A stretch of DNA of 64,000 bases from DATFVA01 sp963711455 (GCA_963711455.1 CAVQEH010000004.1:496001-560000); one strand, 5' to 3'. Positions 37,293 to 47,283 are shown, counted from the first letter of the stretch. The notes: generated by a model from the sequence alone, not told the origin. Translations and numbers: made by a program.

Positions 37293-37474
37293 AAACAAAT
37301 ATCCCGCAACATATTAATAAAGGGAAAGAGAGAATTCCTTATTGGAAACGAGCTCACCACGACTGGAAATTTTGGATCGCAATTTTATTGATGCTTGCTG
37401 CAATGGTTATGTATGTGAAGACGAACAACTTGTCCATGCGGCCTCATAACCAGATGCAGCAGAGAGTCCCGTAA
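37289..37474 (+). CDS. Small single-span membrane protein
   Basis: A 61-residue protein: basic, Trp-rich start (GKERIPYWKRAHHDWKFW), one span (IAILLMLAAMVMYVKT) and a polar tail. Its ATG overlaps the aldolase stop by 4 bp and AGGAAAGGAAA lies just upstream, so translation is coupled. It has no named family that I recognise. The aromatic-basic start followed by a short span is typical of inner-membrane peptides. In the 135 bp that follow I see no gene. Confidence 0.7.
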   Translation: MKTNIPQHINKGKERIPYWKRAHHDWKFWIAILLMLAAMVMYVKTNNLSMRPHNQMQQRVP

Positions 37475-37609
37475 TTGAAAACGAAAACACAGCGCGGGCA
37501 TATAAGATAAAATTATTTTATAGAACCCTGATGATATGGTCATTGCTGTTTGCGTCATGGTTATTACAATGCAAATATGGGAAATATATAAATATGAAAG
37601 GAACGTATA

Positions 37610-38208
37610 ATGAATCAAATAGATTTATACCCTCTGAAATTTGAACCGATCTATCAGTACCGGCTCTGGGGCGGAAGAACGTCTGGCTGAACTGCTCTCC
37701 GCGCGACTACCGGGTGACGGTCCGATTGGTGAAGCCTGGATACTAAGCGACCGTGATGACCATGCCAGCTGCGTTGCAAATGGACTTCTCAAAGGACAGA
37801 CTATCAAAGATCGGGGAAGCCAGATAACATTTTCCGCATTAGGTCAACAGGCACCTTTAGAAGAAAAGAAAAAATGGGACCCTCATTTTACGAAGCGGAA
37901 GAAAATCAAATCAATCCTTGACACTTCTATTCCCAAATTTTCTGTTAGAATGGGTGGCGCTACTTCCGTTGACATAACCAGGCCCGGTATCGACAAAGCA
38001 TACGGAGTTCATACGTTAAAGGGGTCCCTTTGGTATTGCAGTTAATGAAATGATATTTATTGGAGATGCCTTGTTTCCCGGCGGGAACGACTATCCGGCT
38101 GAGAAAGCAGGTGTTGTTTCAATCCCTGTTAAGAATCCTGATGAAACTAAAAGAGTTACCGAAACAATCATCGCTTGTTTAAAATGCGATTTAACAATAG
38201 ACATCTAA
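37610..38208 (+). pseudogene. Chimeric remnant: mannose-6-phosphate isomerase start joined to HAD-IIB end
   Basis: The first part reads as the start of a class I mannose-6-phosphate isomerase: YPLKFEPIYQYRLWGG, then AEERLAELLSARLPGDGPIGEAWILSDRDD and VANGLLKGQTIK. At about 37805-37815 the sequence passes in frame into the end of a HAD-IIB sugar phosphatase: DRGSQITFSALGQQAPLE, GGATSVDITRPGIDKAYG and FIGDALFPGGNDYPAEKAG. The isomerase zinc site and the HAD nucleophile domain are both missing. Two net +1 frameshifts also occur (near 37662 and 38020). AAAGGAA precedes the ATG. Best explained by a deletion that fused two neighbouring genes. Confidence 0.75.
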
Positions 38209-38228
38209 TTATAATACAAGAGAATTTG

Positions 38229-39337
38229 ATGAATGAATTTAAATTGAAGCGGCTGGGAAAAATAATGGAACCGGAACAGGGTAATCCACAGGAAGTTGAA
38301 GGTGTCTTAAATCCGGCTGCTGTTCGAGGTCTTGATGGCGAGCTTTACCTGTTTCCACGTCTTGTAGCGAAGGGTAATTATTCGCGCATCGGCATTGCAA
38401 AGGTAAAATTTAATGGGGCGGGAGACCCGACAGGTGTTGAACGGCTCGGCATAGTTTTGGAACCGGAGGCTGATTATGAACTACGACCCGATGGCAGCGG
38501 CGGATGCGAGGATTACCCGCATTACTTTTATGGAACGCTTCCAAAACTATTTGATGACTTACACAGCTCATTCACCCGTAGGCCCGCGCATCGCTTTTGC
38601 AGTATCTAAAGATTTATTTCACTGGAAGCGACTGGGGCTGGCGACTTTTGAGCCGTATGACGGTATCGATTTCGTTCACGTGGATAACAAGGATGCCAGC
38701 GTCTTCCCTATCGCTATTCCCAATCACACGGGGAAAATGCAGATAGCCATAATCCATCGTCCCCTTTTCCCAGGCACTCGCCCGAAGAAATAGCTCTAAG
38801 GGATGAATCAAGAGTAGTAGATTTCGACCATGAAAGCATCTGGATTTCTTATTGTCCGATGGCATTGGAAGGTCTTGAACCACATCAACTAGGCCTGTTT
38901 AATTCACATCACCGCCTGGCAACGCCTGTTTCTCCGTGGGAGCGGTTAAAAATCGGCGGCGGACTCCACCTGTCTTAACGCGGCACGGCTGGCTTATCAT
39001 TTACCACGGGGTGAGTGAAATAACGGAACAGGGTAACGACGAACATCACCTGCGCTACTCGGCAGGAGTGATGGTGCTCTCTGAAAAGCATCCGCGCGAA
39101 ATTCTTTATCGCTCGGTACAACCGGTTCTGACGCCTGCATCACCACAGGAACGACACGGAACTGTCCCCAATGTTGTGTTCCCTACCGGCATTGATAGAC
39201 GTGATGACCTTGGTTCACCGGATCGCTTTGACATCTACTATGGAATGGCGGATAACAGGATTGGTGTGGCACAACTTGATTTGCCGGATATCCTTCCGGT
39301 CGAAGGTAAAGCTGACTCACCTGAATCAACAGTTTAA
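38229..39337 (+). pseudogene. GH130-family protein (second type), frameshifted
   Basis: A GH130 propeller protein of about 360 residues in three frames: 38229 to about 38510 (LNPAAVRGLDGELYLFPRLVAKGNYSRIGIA, then a GGCED), the next to 38790 (ARITRITFM, MTYTAHSPVGPRIAFAVSKDLFHW, IIHRPLFPG), and the last from about 38790 (IALRDESRVVDFDHESIWISYCP, VLTRHGWLIIYHGVSE, PNVVFPTGID, YYGMADNRIGVAQLDL). It belongs to the subgroup with a longer N-terminal blade, unlike the intact GH130 at 24719. At the first break an 8-bp loss between GATGCGAG-type repeats would explain the shift. Likely target: beta-mannosides or related sugars. Confidence 0.82.
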
Positions 39338-39373
39338 CGTAAAATATTTTGAAAATTCAATAGGAGAAATAAT

Positions 39374-39739
39374 ATGTTAAAAATAATGAATGATTTGCCA
39401 GACAATGTTCTGGGTGTTTCCGCAGAAGATAAAATAACCGGGACAGATTATGAAACTGTTTTAATTCCTGCTGTAGAGAAAAAATTTCAAGCATACAAAA
39501 AAATCCGGATGCTGTACCAGCTAGGAAGCAACTTTACCGGATTTGATCTAAATGCTATGCTTGATGATGCTAAGATAGGAATGAAACATCTATCTTCATG
39601 GGAAAAGATTGCATTGGTATCTGACCACGAACTTGTAAATACTTTTGCAAAATTCTTTGGTTATAAGCTGTCCTGTGAAATTCGTATATATAAAAATTCT
39701 GAATTGGATGAAGCAAAAAAATGGATTAGTGAAAAATGA
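39374..39739 (+). CDS. SpoIIAA-like (STAS/SEC14-type) protein
   Basis: A 121-residue cytoplasmic protein of the SpoIIAA-like family: GVSAEDKITGTDYETVLIPAVEKKFQAYKKIRMLY forms the first strand-helix unit, GMKHLSSWEKIALVSDHELV the second, and the end (DEAKKWISEK) is the usual C-terminal helix. The fold is related to STAS and CRAL-TRIO domains; bacterial members are common in stress clusters but lack a defined role. AGGAGAAA lies 8 nt before the ATG. The proton ATPase gene starts 16 bp after its stop and probably shares the transcript. Confidence 0.88.
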   Translation: MLKIMNDLPDNVLGVSAEDKITGTDYETVLIPAVEKKFQAYKKIRMLYQLGSNFTGFDLNAMLDDAKIGMKHLSSWEKIALVSDHELVNTFAKFFGYKLSCEIRIYKNSELDEAKKWISEK

Positions 39740-39755
39740 ATGGAGGATACTAAAT

Positions 39756-42404
39756 ATGAAACCAGATACTGACAAGTCTAAGTCTCCCGAACCGAAACCC
39801 GATACTAAGGACGACGCAAAACCTAAAACAAAGAACGATGTGAAGCCTAATGCTAAGGACGATTTAAAAACACTGCCTTTGGCGGAAGTGGAGAAGAAAT
39901 TAGAGTCATCTGCGGATGGTCTCACTCAAGCTGAGGCAGAAAAACGGTTAACTCAATACGGGCCTAACGAGATTGAAGAAAAGAAAACTAATATGTTTCT
40001 TAAATTTCTCACGTATTTTTGGGGCCCAATACCGTGGATGATTGAAGTAGCAGTTATTCTTTCTGGTGTGGTACGCCACTGGCCTGATTTTTTTATCATC
40101 CTGCTTTTACTTGCTACCAACGCCGTGGTCGGATTCTGGGAAGAACGTCAGGCGGGCAACGCCATCGAGGCCTTGAAGGCTAAGCTGGCTGTTAAGGCAA
40201 GGGTTAAACGTGACGGAAAATGGATCACTCCGGCGGCACGTGAGTTAGTGCCGGGCGACATCATTCGATTGCGCCTGGGAGATATTGTGCCCGCGGATGC
40301 ACGTTTGCTGGAAGGCGACCAGGTGGAGGTGGATCAGTCTGCTTTGACAGGAGAGTCATTGCCCGCCACTCGTAAACCCGGCGAGGCAGTATTCTCCGGT
40401 TCGATCATTCGTCAGGGTGAAATCGGCGCACTGGTTTATGCCACAGGTGCGAATACTTACTTCGGCAAAACGGCTCAACTAGTGCAGGAGGCGCATACTA
40501 TAAGCCATTTTCAAAAAGCTGTTTTGAAGATTGGTAATTACCTCATCATGCTCGCGGTGGCTCTGGTGTCGGTGATTGTTGCCGTTGCGATTTACCGTGG
40601 TGACCCGATCCTCTCGACGTTGCAGTTCGCCCTGGTGCTGACTGTGGCCGCGATTCCTGTTGCCATGCCTACGGTATTGTCAGTTACGATGGCTGTTGGC
40701 GCAAAACTGCTTGCCAGGAAAAAGGCTATTGTGAGCAAACTGGTAGCCATAGAAGAATTAGCGGGCGTGGACGTACTGTGTGCCGATAAGACCGGCACTC
40801 TTACCCAAAACAAACTTACTCTTGGTGATCCCTTTAGTGTAAACAATATCCTCGCCGACCAGGTAATCCTTAATGGTGCACTGGCATCGCGCACAGACAA
40901 TAACGACACTATTGATCTTGCTGTGCTGGCCGGACTGAAAAACAAGGATTCGTTAAAGGATTATGAAGTGGTTCATTTCCAGCCGTTCGATCCGGTGCAT
41001 AAACGCACCGAAGCCACAGTCAAAACCAAAGACGGAAAAACATTCAAGGTAACCAAGGGAGCGCCGCAGGTGATTTTAGAATTGTCCTCGAATCAAGGAC
41101 AGATAAAGTCTGCTGTCGACAAAGCCGTTAACGAATTCGCAGCACGGGGTTTTCGATCATTAGGTGTTGCGAGAGCCGGGGGTGACGGCCAATGGCAATT
41201 TGTCGGTGTACTGCCCTTGTTCGATCCGCCGCGTGAAGATGCAAAGGCAACCATTAAGACTGCGGGAGAAATGGGTGTTAAGATCAAGATGGTTACGGGC
41301 GATGCACTAGCCATAGCCAAAGAAACCGCCCAAAAGTTGGACATGGGCGCAAATATTCTTGATGCCGCAAGCCTGGGCGACTCGAAAAAGAATGAGACCT
41401 CCGAGGTGGCAGAGTCCATCGAGAAAGCGGACGGTTTCGCACAGGTATTTCCGGAACACAAGTTTCACATTGTGGATGTACTACAAAAACGTGGACACAT
41501 GGTCGGTATGACGGGTGATGGTGTTAATGATGCTCCGGCACTGAAGAAAGCCGACTGCGGCATTGCTGTCTCGGACGCTACAGATGCTGCACGGGCTGCA
41601 GCTTCAATCGTGCTGACGACCTCTGGACTTTCAGTAATTATCGACGCAATAAAGGAGAGCCGGAAAATTTTCCAGCGTATGAACAGCTACGCGATCTACC
41701 GCATAGCCGAAACGCTGCGCGTGCTGTTCTTCATGACAGCAGCAATCCTGATCTTTAACTTCTATCCGGTGACCGCGGTGATGATAGTAATGCTGGCACT
41801 GCTCAACGACGGTGCCATTCTTTCCATCGCCTATGACACTGTTCATTACAAAAATAAGCCTGAAGCCTGGAACATGCACATGGTGCTGGGAATTTCCACT
41901 GTGCTGGGCATCCTCGGGGTTATCGCCAGCTTCGGCATGTTTTATCTTGGCGAACGGGTATTTCACCTCGACCGCCCACACATCCAGACGCTGATGTACC
42001 TGAAACTGTCAGTTGCCGGAGTGCTGACGATCTTCCTTACGCGCACACGCGGCCCGTTCTGGTCTATACGCCCATCGCGGGTCTTACTGTTAGCTGTGCT
42101 CGTTGCGCAGACGGTGGCAACTTTGCTCGCGGTTTATGGGCTGCTTATGACACCTATCGGTTGGGGGTGGGCCGGGTTTGTATGGGGATATGCGCTACTG
42201 TGGTTCCTTGTGAATGACCGAGTGAAACTGCTTGCATATCGGGTTTTTAAATTCGATAAAGTTAAGACACTTTCCGATTTAACACCGCAGATCGCCAAAC
42301 GTGCCTATGAACTTTATGAGAAAGGCGGACGCAAGGATGGCCGTGCTGTTCAGGATTGGGAGAAGGCTGAGAAGGAAATTCGGAAAGATGAAACTAATAA
42401 ATAA
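39756..42404 (+). CDS. Proton-exporting P-type ATPase (P3A)
   Basis: An 882-residue plasma-membrane H+-ATPase. A Lys/Asp/Pro-rich N-tail (SPEPKPDTKDDAKPKTK) precedes the core. Actuator TGES occurs in QSALTGESLPATR, the phosphorylation site is DKTGTLTQNK, nucleotide-binding KGAPQ and DPPREDAKATI follow, and the hinge is GDGVNDAPALKKADCGIAV. Membrane helices include FALVLTVAAIPVAMPTVLSVTMAVG, the M4 site of P3A pumps. The frame opens at 39645, but TGGAGGA at 39741 and the neighbouring stop favour 39756. It would build proton-motive force at the cost of ATP. It is complete and intact, unlike most genes to its left. Confidence 0.95.
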   Translation: MKPDTDKSKSPEPKPDTKDDAKPKTKNDVKPNAKDDLKTLPLAEVEKKLESSADGLTQAEAEKRLTQYGPNEIEEKKTNMFLKFLTYFWGPIPWMIEVAVILSGVVRHWPDFFIILLLLATNAVVGFWEERQAGNAIEALKAKLAVKARVKRDGKWITPAARELVPGDIIRLRLGDIVPADARLLEGDQVEVDQSALTGESLPATRKPGEAVFSGSIIRQGEIGALVYATGANTYFGKTAQLVQEAHTISHFQKAVLKIGNYLIMLAVALVSVIVAVAIYRGDPILSTLQFALVLTVAAIPVAMPTVLSVTMAVGAKLLARKKAIVSKLVAIEELAGVDVLCADKTGTLTQNKLTLGDPFSVNNILADQVILNGALASRTDNNDTIDLAVLAGLKNKDSLKDYEVVHFQPFDPVHKRTEATVKTKDGKTFKVTKGAPQVILELSSNQGQIKSAVDKAVNEFAARGFRSLGVARAGGDGQWQFVGVLPLFDPPREDAKATIKTAGEMGVKIKMVTGDALAIAKETAQKLDMGANILDAASLGDSKKNETSEVAESIEKADGFAQVFPEHKFHIVDVLQKRGHMVGMTGDGVNDAPALKKADCGIAVSDATDAARAAASIVLTTSGLSVIIDAIKESRKIFQRMNSYAIYRIAETLRVLFFMTAAILIFNFYPVTAVMIVMLALLNDGAILSIAYDTVHYKNKPEAWNMHMVLGISTVLGILGVIASFGMFYLGERVFHLDRPHIQTLMYLKLSVAGVLTIFLTRTRGPFWSIRPSRVLLLAVLVAQTVATLLAVYGLLMTPIGWGWAGFVWGYALLWFLVNDRVKLLAYRVFKFDKVKTLSDLTPQIAKRAYELYEKGGRKDGRAVQDWEKAEKEIRKDETNK

Positions 42405-42534
42405 ACAAAAGTGAAAAACATAACTTGTATTTTAGAAAAGATGAAATTGAAAATCAATTCCACCAATTTTTGCAAACTATACTGAAAGAAAAACTATAAC
42501 AAACTTAAAACCAAAACTTCGTTATGAAATCGGC

Positions 42535-42882
42535 ATGATCAATCTATTCTTCATGGGGCGAATTCTAGTACTGAACTTGGTCAACCATGGTTTTGTATCG
42601 GCAGGTTATTGCAAAGACATAACATTGCCCAAGAAATCGTCCGGGCACAAAATCCATAGTGCGGCTGACATTATTTATTGCATTAAACTTTTTCGTAAAC
42701 CTAATTCTATAATGATGCTTGTGCCCGCAGGCGCTCCGGCGGGTGCTGTAATCAATAATTTGGCTGAGCACTTTAAGCTTGACGATTTTAGTTTAGCTGA
42801 GGTTCAACTCTGTCTGTCACGATTCAACACCAGTAAAAAATCACAAAAGAGTAAACTTAAATTTCTTTTAGAAAGAAAATGA
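42535..42882 (+). pseudogene. Decayed 6-phosphogluconate dehydrogenase start (gnd-like)
   Basis: An open frame of 115 codons that reads as a worn N-terminus of 6-phosphogluconate dehydrogenase. IGMINLFFMGRILVLNLVNHGF lines up with the Rossmann start I-G-M-I-G-L-G-x-M-G, and IMMLVPAGAPAGAVINNLAEHF with the conserved V-P-A-G-x-x block. The Gly-x-Gly loop is lost (NLFF) and the protein ends before the catalytic domain, so it cannot work. A second fragment of the same region is at 47460. No GIGIxxPxP-like catalytic part is found between them. Confidence 0.55.
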
Positions 42883-42927
42883 TTTTACGAATTCCTTTGA
42901 TTGATGCACGTACCGGCTTACCCCAAA

Positions 42928-42989
42928 GATGTAGCCCCCTTTTCATCCTTTTGCTCGATTGAATTAAGACTGCACTCTTCATAGTATTG
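42928..42989 (+). promoter_or_regulatory. Regulon promoter element, copy 14
   Basis: GATGTAG (42928), CATCC (42944-42948), GATTG (42957-42961) and TAGTATTG (42982-42989), a top-quality copy preceded by CTCTTCA. First copy after the island; the 79-residue membrane protein starts 161 nt on. Confidence 0.8.
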
Positions 42990-43149
42990 TAAAGTATAGG
43001 ATGGTTTTTTATAAATCCTAAAGTTATTAGGTATTTTTATAAAAATATTGTGTGCCGGGCTGATAAATTAAATCCAGAAATAAAATACAAAGAGAATTTT
43101 GACAAAAAAATAAGAACTTCTTTCACAATTTATAAGTTTGGTCAAACCA

Positions 43150-43389
43150 ATGAATAAGATTAAAAACAGATTTTTAATTATTGTGTTCCTAATAGTGGTA
43201 GTGCTTTTTTTTTACTTCAGCGTAGGGGCTTTGATAGATAGCGGAATGTATGGAAGGATGCGCGGAAATAGTTGGGCACTCCACATGAGCTGGAGAATGT
43301 ATCCAGCTACAATTTCTCTCATCTTGAGTGCTGCACTTGGCTGGCTACTGTTTAGAAAAAGAAATAGATCAAGTAATAATATAATATGA
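43150..43389 (+). CDS. Small two-span membrane protein (MNGG family, copy B)
   Basis: A 79-residue relative of the proteins at 27684 and 50200. It shares the MNKIKNRFLIIVFLIVVVLFF start, the loop ALIDSGMYGRMRGNSW and a second span (ATISLILSAALGWLLF) with a basic tail. A TTG at 43138 would extend it by four residues; the ATG at 43150 gives the same MNK-type start as copy A and is preferred. It sits behind promoter copy 14 and may be co-transcribed with the universal stress protein 224 bp on. Function unknown. Confidence 0.75.
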   Translation: MNKIKNRFLIIVFLIVVVLFFYFSVGALIDSGMYGRMRGNSWALHMSWRMYPATISLILSAALGWLLFRKRNRSSNNII

Positions 43390-43613
43390 CAATTTTAACC
43401 AAGAATGAAAATGAAAGGCAATGAAAAATTATTTTCTTTGCATAACAAACGCTTAGCTTATGAACTAAGGGGAAAAACGATATGAAAGTATTAGAGAACA
43501 AAAATAATATTAAGCGATGAGAATAAGCACCAACAATTGTAATTATAGAAACAGAATGTTTATATAAAGCAACTGTTGTATTCAGGGAAATTAAAAAATA
43601 AAGACAATCGATT

Positions 43614-44099
43614 ATGAAAACTATAAAAATGAAAAAAGTTTTGATTGCGCTGGATTATAATCCAACCGCACAAAAAGTTGCAGAAACAGGCTACTCATTG
43701 GCAAAAGCCATGAAAGCTAAAGTTATATTATTGCATGTGGTATTAGATCCTGTATTTTATTCTTCTTCAGATTATTCTCCTATAATGGGTTTTACCAGTT
43801 ACACTAATTTGGATCTACTAAAAATAGAAAGCGATGAAGAACTGAAAAAAGTATCTCAACGTTTTCTGAATAAATCAAAACGCCATCTTGGAGACAAAAG
43901 TATTAAAACTGTGGTAAGAGAAGGCGATAGCGCTGAAGCTATAATAAAGACAGCCGAAGAATTGCATATTAATATTATCGTTATGGGTTCTCACAGCAGG
44001 AGATGGTTGGAAAATATACTTATGGGAAGTGTTGCAGAAAAAGTATTACATCACTCCACTATTCCGCTTTTCATCATTCCTACTAAAAAGGATAAATAA
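43614..44099 (+). CDS. Universal stress protein (UspA family)
   Basis: A 161-residue single-domain universal stress protein. The first strand is KKVLIALDYNPTAQKVAETG, and the C-terminal nucleotide loop MGSHSRRWLENILMGSVAEKVLHHSTIP fits the G-x2-G/S-x9-G-S/T pattern of ATP-binding members, with the first Gly-x-x-Gly partly altered (GSHS). Such proteins are induced in growth arrest and energy stress. The true start may be the Met at 43629 (MKKVLIALD), since no ribosome site marks 43614. A site-2 protease gene follows 114 bp later. Confidence 0.92.
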   Translation: MKTIKMKKVLIALDYNPTAQKVAETGYSLAKAMKAKVILLHVVLDPVFYSSSDYSPIMGFTSYTNLDLLKIESDEELKKVSQRFLNKSKRHLGDKSIKTVVREGDSAEAIIKTAEELHINIIVMGSHSRRWLENILMGSVAEKVLHHSTIPLFIIPTKKDK

Positions 44100-44213
44100 A
44101 AAATAAATCATTTTATTAGATAGATATGAGCAATTCAACAACTTTTATAAGCTGGATACTGAAGCAATTATATTAGAGGATGATAAAAACGTCAGTAGTA
44201 AAGAATTAATTTT

Positions 44214-45338
44214 ATGAAAGATAAACATATACAGGTTGGAAAAATCCTTGGGATTCCAATTTATTTAGATTATTCCTGGTTTCTAATTTTGGCACTACTA
44301 ACCTGGATGTTAGCACAAAGTTATTTTCCAAATGAATTTAAAAATTGGACGGAATTCTCTTATTGGTTGGTTGCTTTTATAACTTCAATTTTGTTCTTCA
44401 TTAGTATTTTGCTCCACGAATTCGGACATTCTATAATTGCAATTAAATATAAACTGAAAGTAAAAAGGATAACGCTATTCGTATTCGGTGGAATTGCCGA
44501 AATTTCAAAAGAACCTCCGAAATCATCGGCGGAATTTTGGATTGCTGTTGCTGGTCCTATTACTAGTATCTCATTAGCAGCTATCTTTTATTTATTAGCA
44601 AAAGTAATTGTACATAATCAATATCTTGTTGCTTCATTTCAGTATCTTGCTTTAATAAATCTTATTCTGGCAATATTTAATTTAATTCCTGGATTTCCCT
44701 TAGATGGAGGAAGAATTTTGAGGGCAATAGTGTGGGCTATTACAAAAAATTATACACAAGCGACTACAATTGCTGCTAAAACAGGAAGATTTTTCGGATT
44801 CTTATTTATAATGCTTGGTGTTTTTCAGATATTTCAAAATAATGTTTTTGGTGGTTTGTGGATAGTATTTATTGGTTGGTTCCTTGAAATTGCCGCAATG
44901 TCCCAGATTCAAAGACAGGCACTTAAAGGTTTATTATTCGGACATCAGGTGCACGAAGCTTTATCAAATGATTTCGGTATTGTATATCCTGATTCTACAG
45001 TTCAGGAGATTATAGATAATCATTTCATCGGTGCCAATCGAAGGAACTTACTTGTTAAGGATAATAATATAATGGTTGGATTTCTTACGCCCGGACGAAT
45101 AAATTCTATTTCGATGAAGGATAAGCAAAATAAAACAGTAAAAGATGTAATGATTCCGTTACAAGACATTAATAAAATAAATTCCACTGAACCATTATTA
45201 GACGCATTAAGGTCTATAAACGAAAATGATGTAAGTGTAGTCCCAGTCATTGAAAATGGCAATTGCATTGGAATATTAAATAATAACAGTATTACTCAAT
45301 TTATATTTGAACTGCAAAAGCTCGGGACATTAAAGTGA
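44214..45338 (+). CDS. Site-2-type M50 metalloprotease with CBS domains
   Basis: A 374-residue intramembrane zinc protease of the SpoIVFB/M50B branch. The zinc motif is LLHEFGHSIIAI, the second ligand is in NLIPGFPLDGGRILRAIV. About six spans precede two C-terminal CBS domains (about 240-370; GFLTPGRINSI, VKDVMIPLQDINKI, VSVVPVIENGNCIGIL). CBS pairs bind adenine nucleotides, so cutting may respond to energy state. Substrates in the family are membrane-bound regulators such as anti-sigma factors. Intact, on the same strand as the universal stress gene. Confidence 0.93.
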   Translation: MKDKHIQVGKILGIPIYLDYSWFLILALLTWMLAQSYFPNEFKNWTEFSYWLVAFITSILFFISILLHEFGHSIIAIKYKLKVKRITLFVFGGIAEISKEPPKSSAEFWIAVAGPITSISLAAIFYLLAKVIVHNQYLVASFQYLALINLILAIFNLIPGFPLDGGRILRAIVWAITKNYTQATTIAAKTGRFFGFLFIMLGVFQIFQNNVFGGLWIVFIGWFLEIAAMSQIQRQALKGLLFGHQVHEALSNDFGIVYPDSTVQEIIDNHFIGANRRNLLVKDNNIMVGFLTPGRINSISMKDKQNKTVKDVMIPLQDINKINSTEPLLDALRSINENDVSVVPVIENGNCIGILNNNSITQFIFELQKLGTLK

Positions 45339-45558
45339 CAGGTTTGTAAGATTATAAATTCATCGGATTATTTACCTCCAACGCCAGTTTCTTCTTATCC
45401 GGCATTTTCTTCATCTTTCATAAAGAATCCTTAATAAATATTAGTTGACTAATTTTAATAAATCTTAAATAAATCAAAATCCTTATCAAAGACTTTATAC
45501 TCCTAATTTTATATATTAGTTAAATATGTAATACTCAAACATAATTTATTGATTAAAA

Positions 45559-47283
45559 GTGCGGAGAAAAACAAAGCTATTTTTTGATACAATTTTATTG
45601 GGGATTATTGGCGCATTAGGTGCCCAATTATTTGGGTTCTTATTAAATTTATTTCAAATGCTGTTTCTTAATGATGCCGCAGGTTACCGGGCGCCAGGGT
45701 TGCCAAATGAAGGGGGTATCTTAATTCAAACAATAGGAAGTCATGGCTTATGGCTCATTCCTGTTGTTATAACGATTGGCGGAATAATTTCGGGTGCTCT
45801 TGTTTATGGATTTGCACCGGAAGCCGAAGGACACGGAACTGATACCGCTGTGAAAGCGTTTCATAAATACGGGGGTGAAATCAGAAAACGTGTTGTGCCT
45901 ATAAAAATTTTGGCATCGGCAATTACTATCGGCTCCGGCGGCGCAGCCGGACGCGAAGGACCGACCGCTCTATTCAGTGCCGGGTTCGGCTCTATATATG
46001 CCGGACTAACACACCGTTCCGATAAGGACAGAAGGCTCCTGGTACTTATTGGTATGGCCGCAGGACTTTCCGCAATTTTCAGATCACCCATTGGAACAGC
46101 TATATTTGCAGTCGAAGTGCTCTACAGCGATATGGAATTCGAAGCCGAGGCGCTTGTTTACACAATGCTAGGTGCAGTTATTGCATATGCCGTAAATGCC
46201 CTTTTTGTGGGATGGAGGCCACTATTCCAAGTTTCGGTATCTCCACATGTAACGCATATAATCTCTTACTTTTATTATGTGATACTTGGTTTAACAAGCG
46301 GGGTAATAGGCGCATTTATTCCTACTGTCTTTTATAAAACCAGGGATTTATTTTATAAAATCAAATTGCCTCGTTTTCTAAAGCCCGCTCTTGGTGCATT
46401 CGGTGTAGGAATAATAGCATTATTTCTACCCCAGGTTTTAGGCGGCGGGTATGGCTGGATGCAGCTTGCAATTAACGGTAATTTAGCTGTTTCTCTTCTC
46501 ATCGTTTTATTGATTGGTAAGCTTGTCGCTTTTGCCTTAACCGTATCTTCCGGTGGGTCCGGCGGTGTTTTTGCTCCGACTTTATTTCTCGGTGCAATGC
46601 TTGGCGGTATTTTCGCTCAATTGTTTCATCAGCAGTCCGCTGGATTTGCAGTTGTGGGTATGGCAGCAGTTTTCGGCAGCACTGCCAGGGTTCCGATTGC
46701 GACTCTTTTGATGGTAACCGAGATGACCGATGGATATCATCTGCTTGTCCCCGCGGCTCTTGCGGTAATTATCGGATTTGTAATTCAGAGAGTTATTACC
46801 TCATCACTTAGTTTAAAATATATCAGTCTTTACGAAGCTCAGGTCAAAAGCAAGTGGCTTTCACCCGCTCATAGAATTGAGCAAATAAAACATGCCGGTA
46901 TGTTATTAAGTGAGCGAAGAGCATTTGATCCGGAAAATGTAGGTAAATTAGATCTGTCGTCTGTGCTTGAATCAAGGATCCCGATTGAAATATCGAATGG
47001 AAAGATTTTATTCCTTATAAATGTTTATCCCGGGAATGAATGCGTCGGCAAAGAATTAAACAAAGCCCAAATATGTAAACCTGGCGAGGAATGCGAAATT
47101 GTTGCAGTATTAAGGGATGAAGAGATGCTGGTTCCGCAGCTCTCTTTTACGATTCAACCCGAAGATCAGATATTAATATTATCCGACAGGATATTATTTG
47201 AGAAGATCCGGGAAAGATTCCTTCTCAAAAAGGAAAATAAAAAAGTGATCTCGGGTAAGTTTAAAATGTTTAGGCATAAATAA
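45559..47283 (+). CDS. CLC chloride channel/transporter with C-terminal TrkA_C-like domain
   Basis: A 574-residue CLC protein. The selectivity-filter motifs are present: GSGGAAGREGPTALF (GREGP) and SGGSGGVFAPTLFLGAMLGG (GxFxP). Residues about 490-565 form a regulatory domain like RCK/TrkA_C (KILFLINVYPGNECVGKELN, QLSFTIQPEDQILILSD) instead of CBS. The filter position usually Ser (GSGIP) is not obvious, so channel or exchanger mode cannot be called. The start is a GTG (45559). In the 220-bp gap before it no gene is visible. Confidence 0.92.
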   Translation: MRRKTKLFFDTILLGIIGALGAQLFGFLLNLFQMLFLNDAAGYRAPGLPNEGGILIQTIGSHGLWLIPVVITIGGIISGALVYGFAPEAEGHGTDTAVKAFHKYGGEIRKRVVPIKILASAITIGSGGAAGREGPTALFSAGFGSIYAGLTHRSDKDRRLLVLIGMAAGLSAIFRSPIGTAIFAVEVLYSDMEFEAEALVYTMLGAVIAYAVNALFVGWRPLFQVSVSPHVTHIISYFYYVILGLTSGVIGAFIPTVFYKTRDLFYKIKLPRFLKPALGAFGVGIIALFLPQVLGGGYGWMQLAINGNLAVSLLIVLLIGKLVAFALTVSSGGSGGVFAPTLFLGAMLGGIFAQLFHQQSAGFAVVGMAAVFGSTARVPIATLLMVTEMTDGYHLLVPAALAVIIGFVIQRVITSSLSLKYISLYEAQVKSKWLSPAHRIEQIKHAGMLLSERRAFDPENVGKLDLSSVLESRIPIEISNGKILFLINVYPGNECVGKELNKAQICKPGEECEIVAVLRDEEMLVPQLSFTIQPEDQILILSDRILFEKIRERFLLKKENKKVISGKFKMFRHK

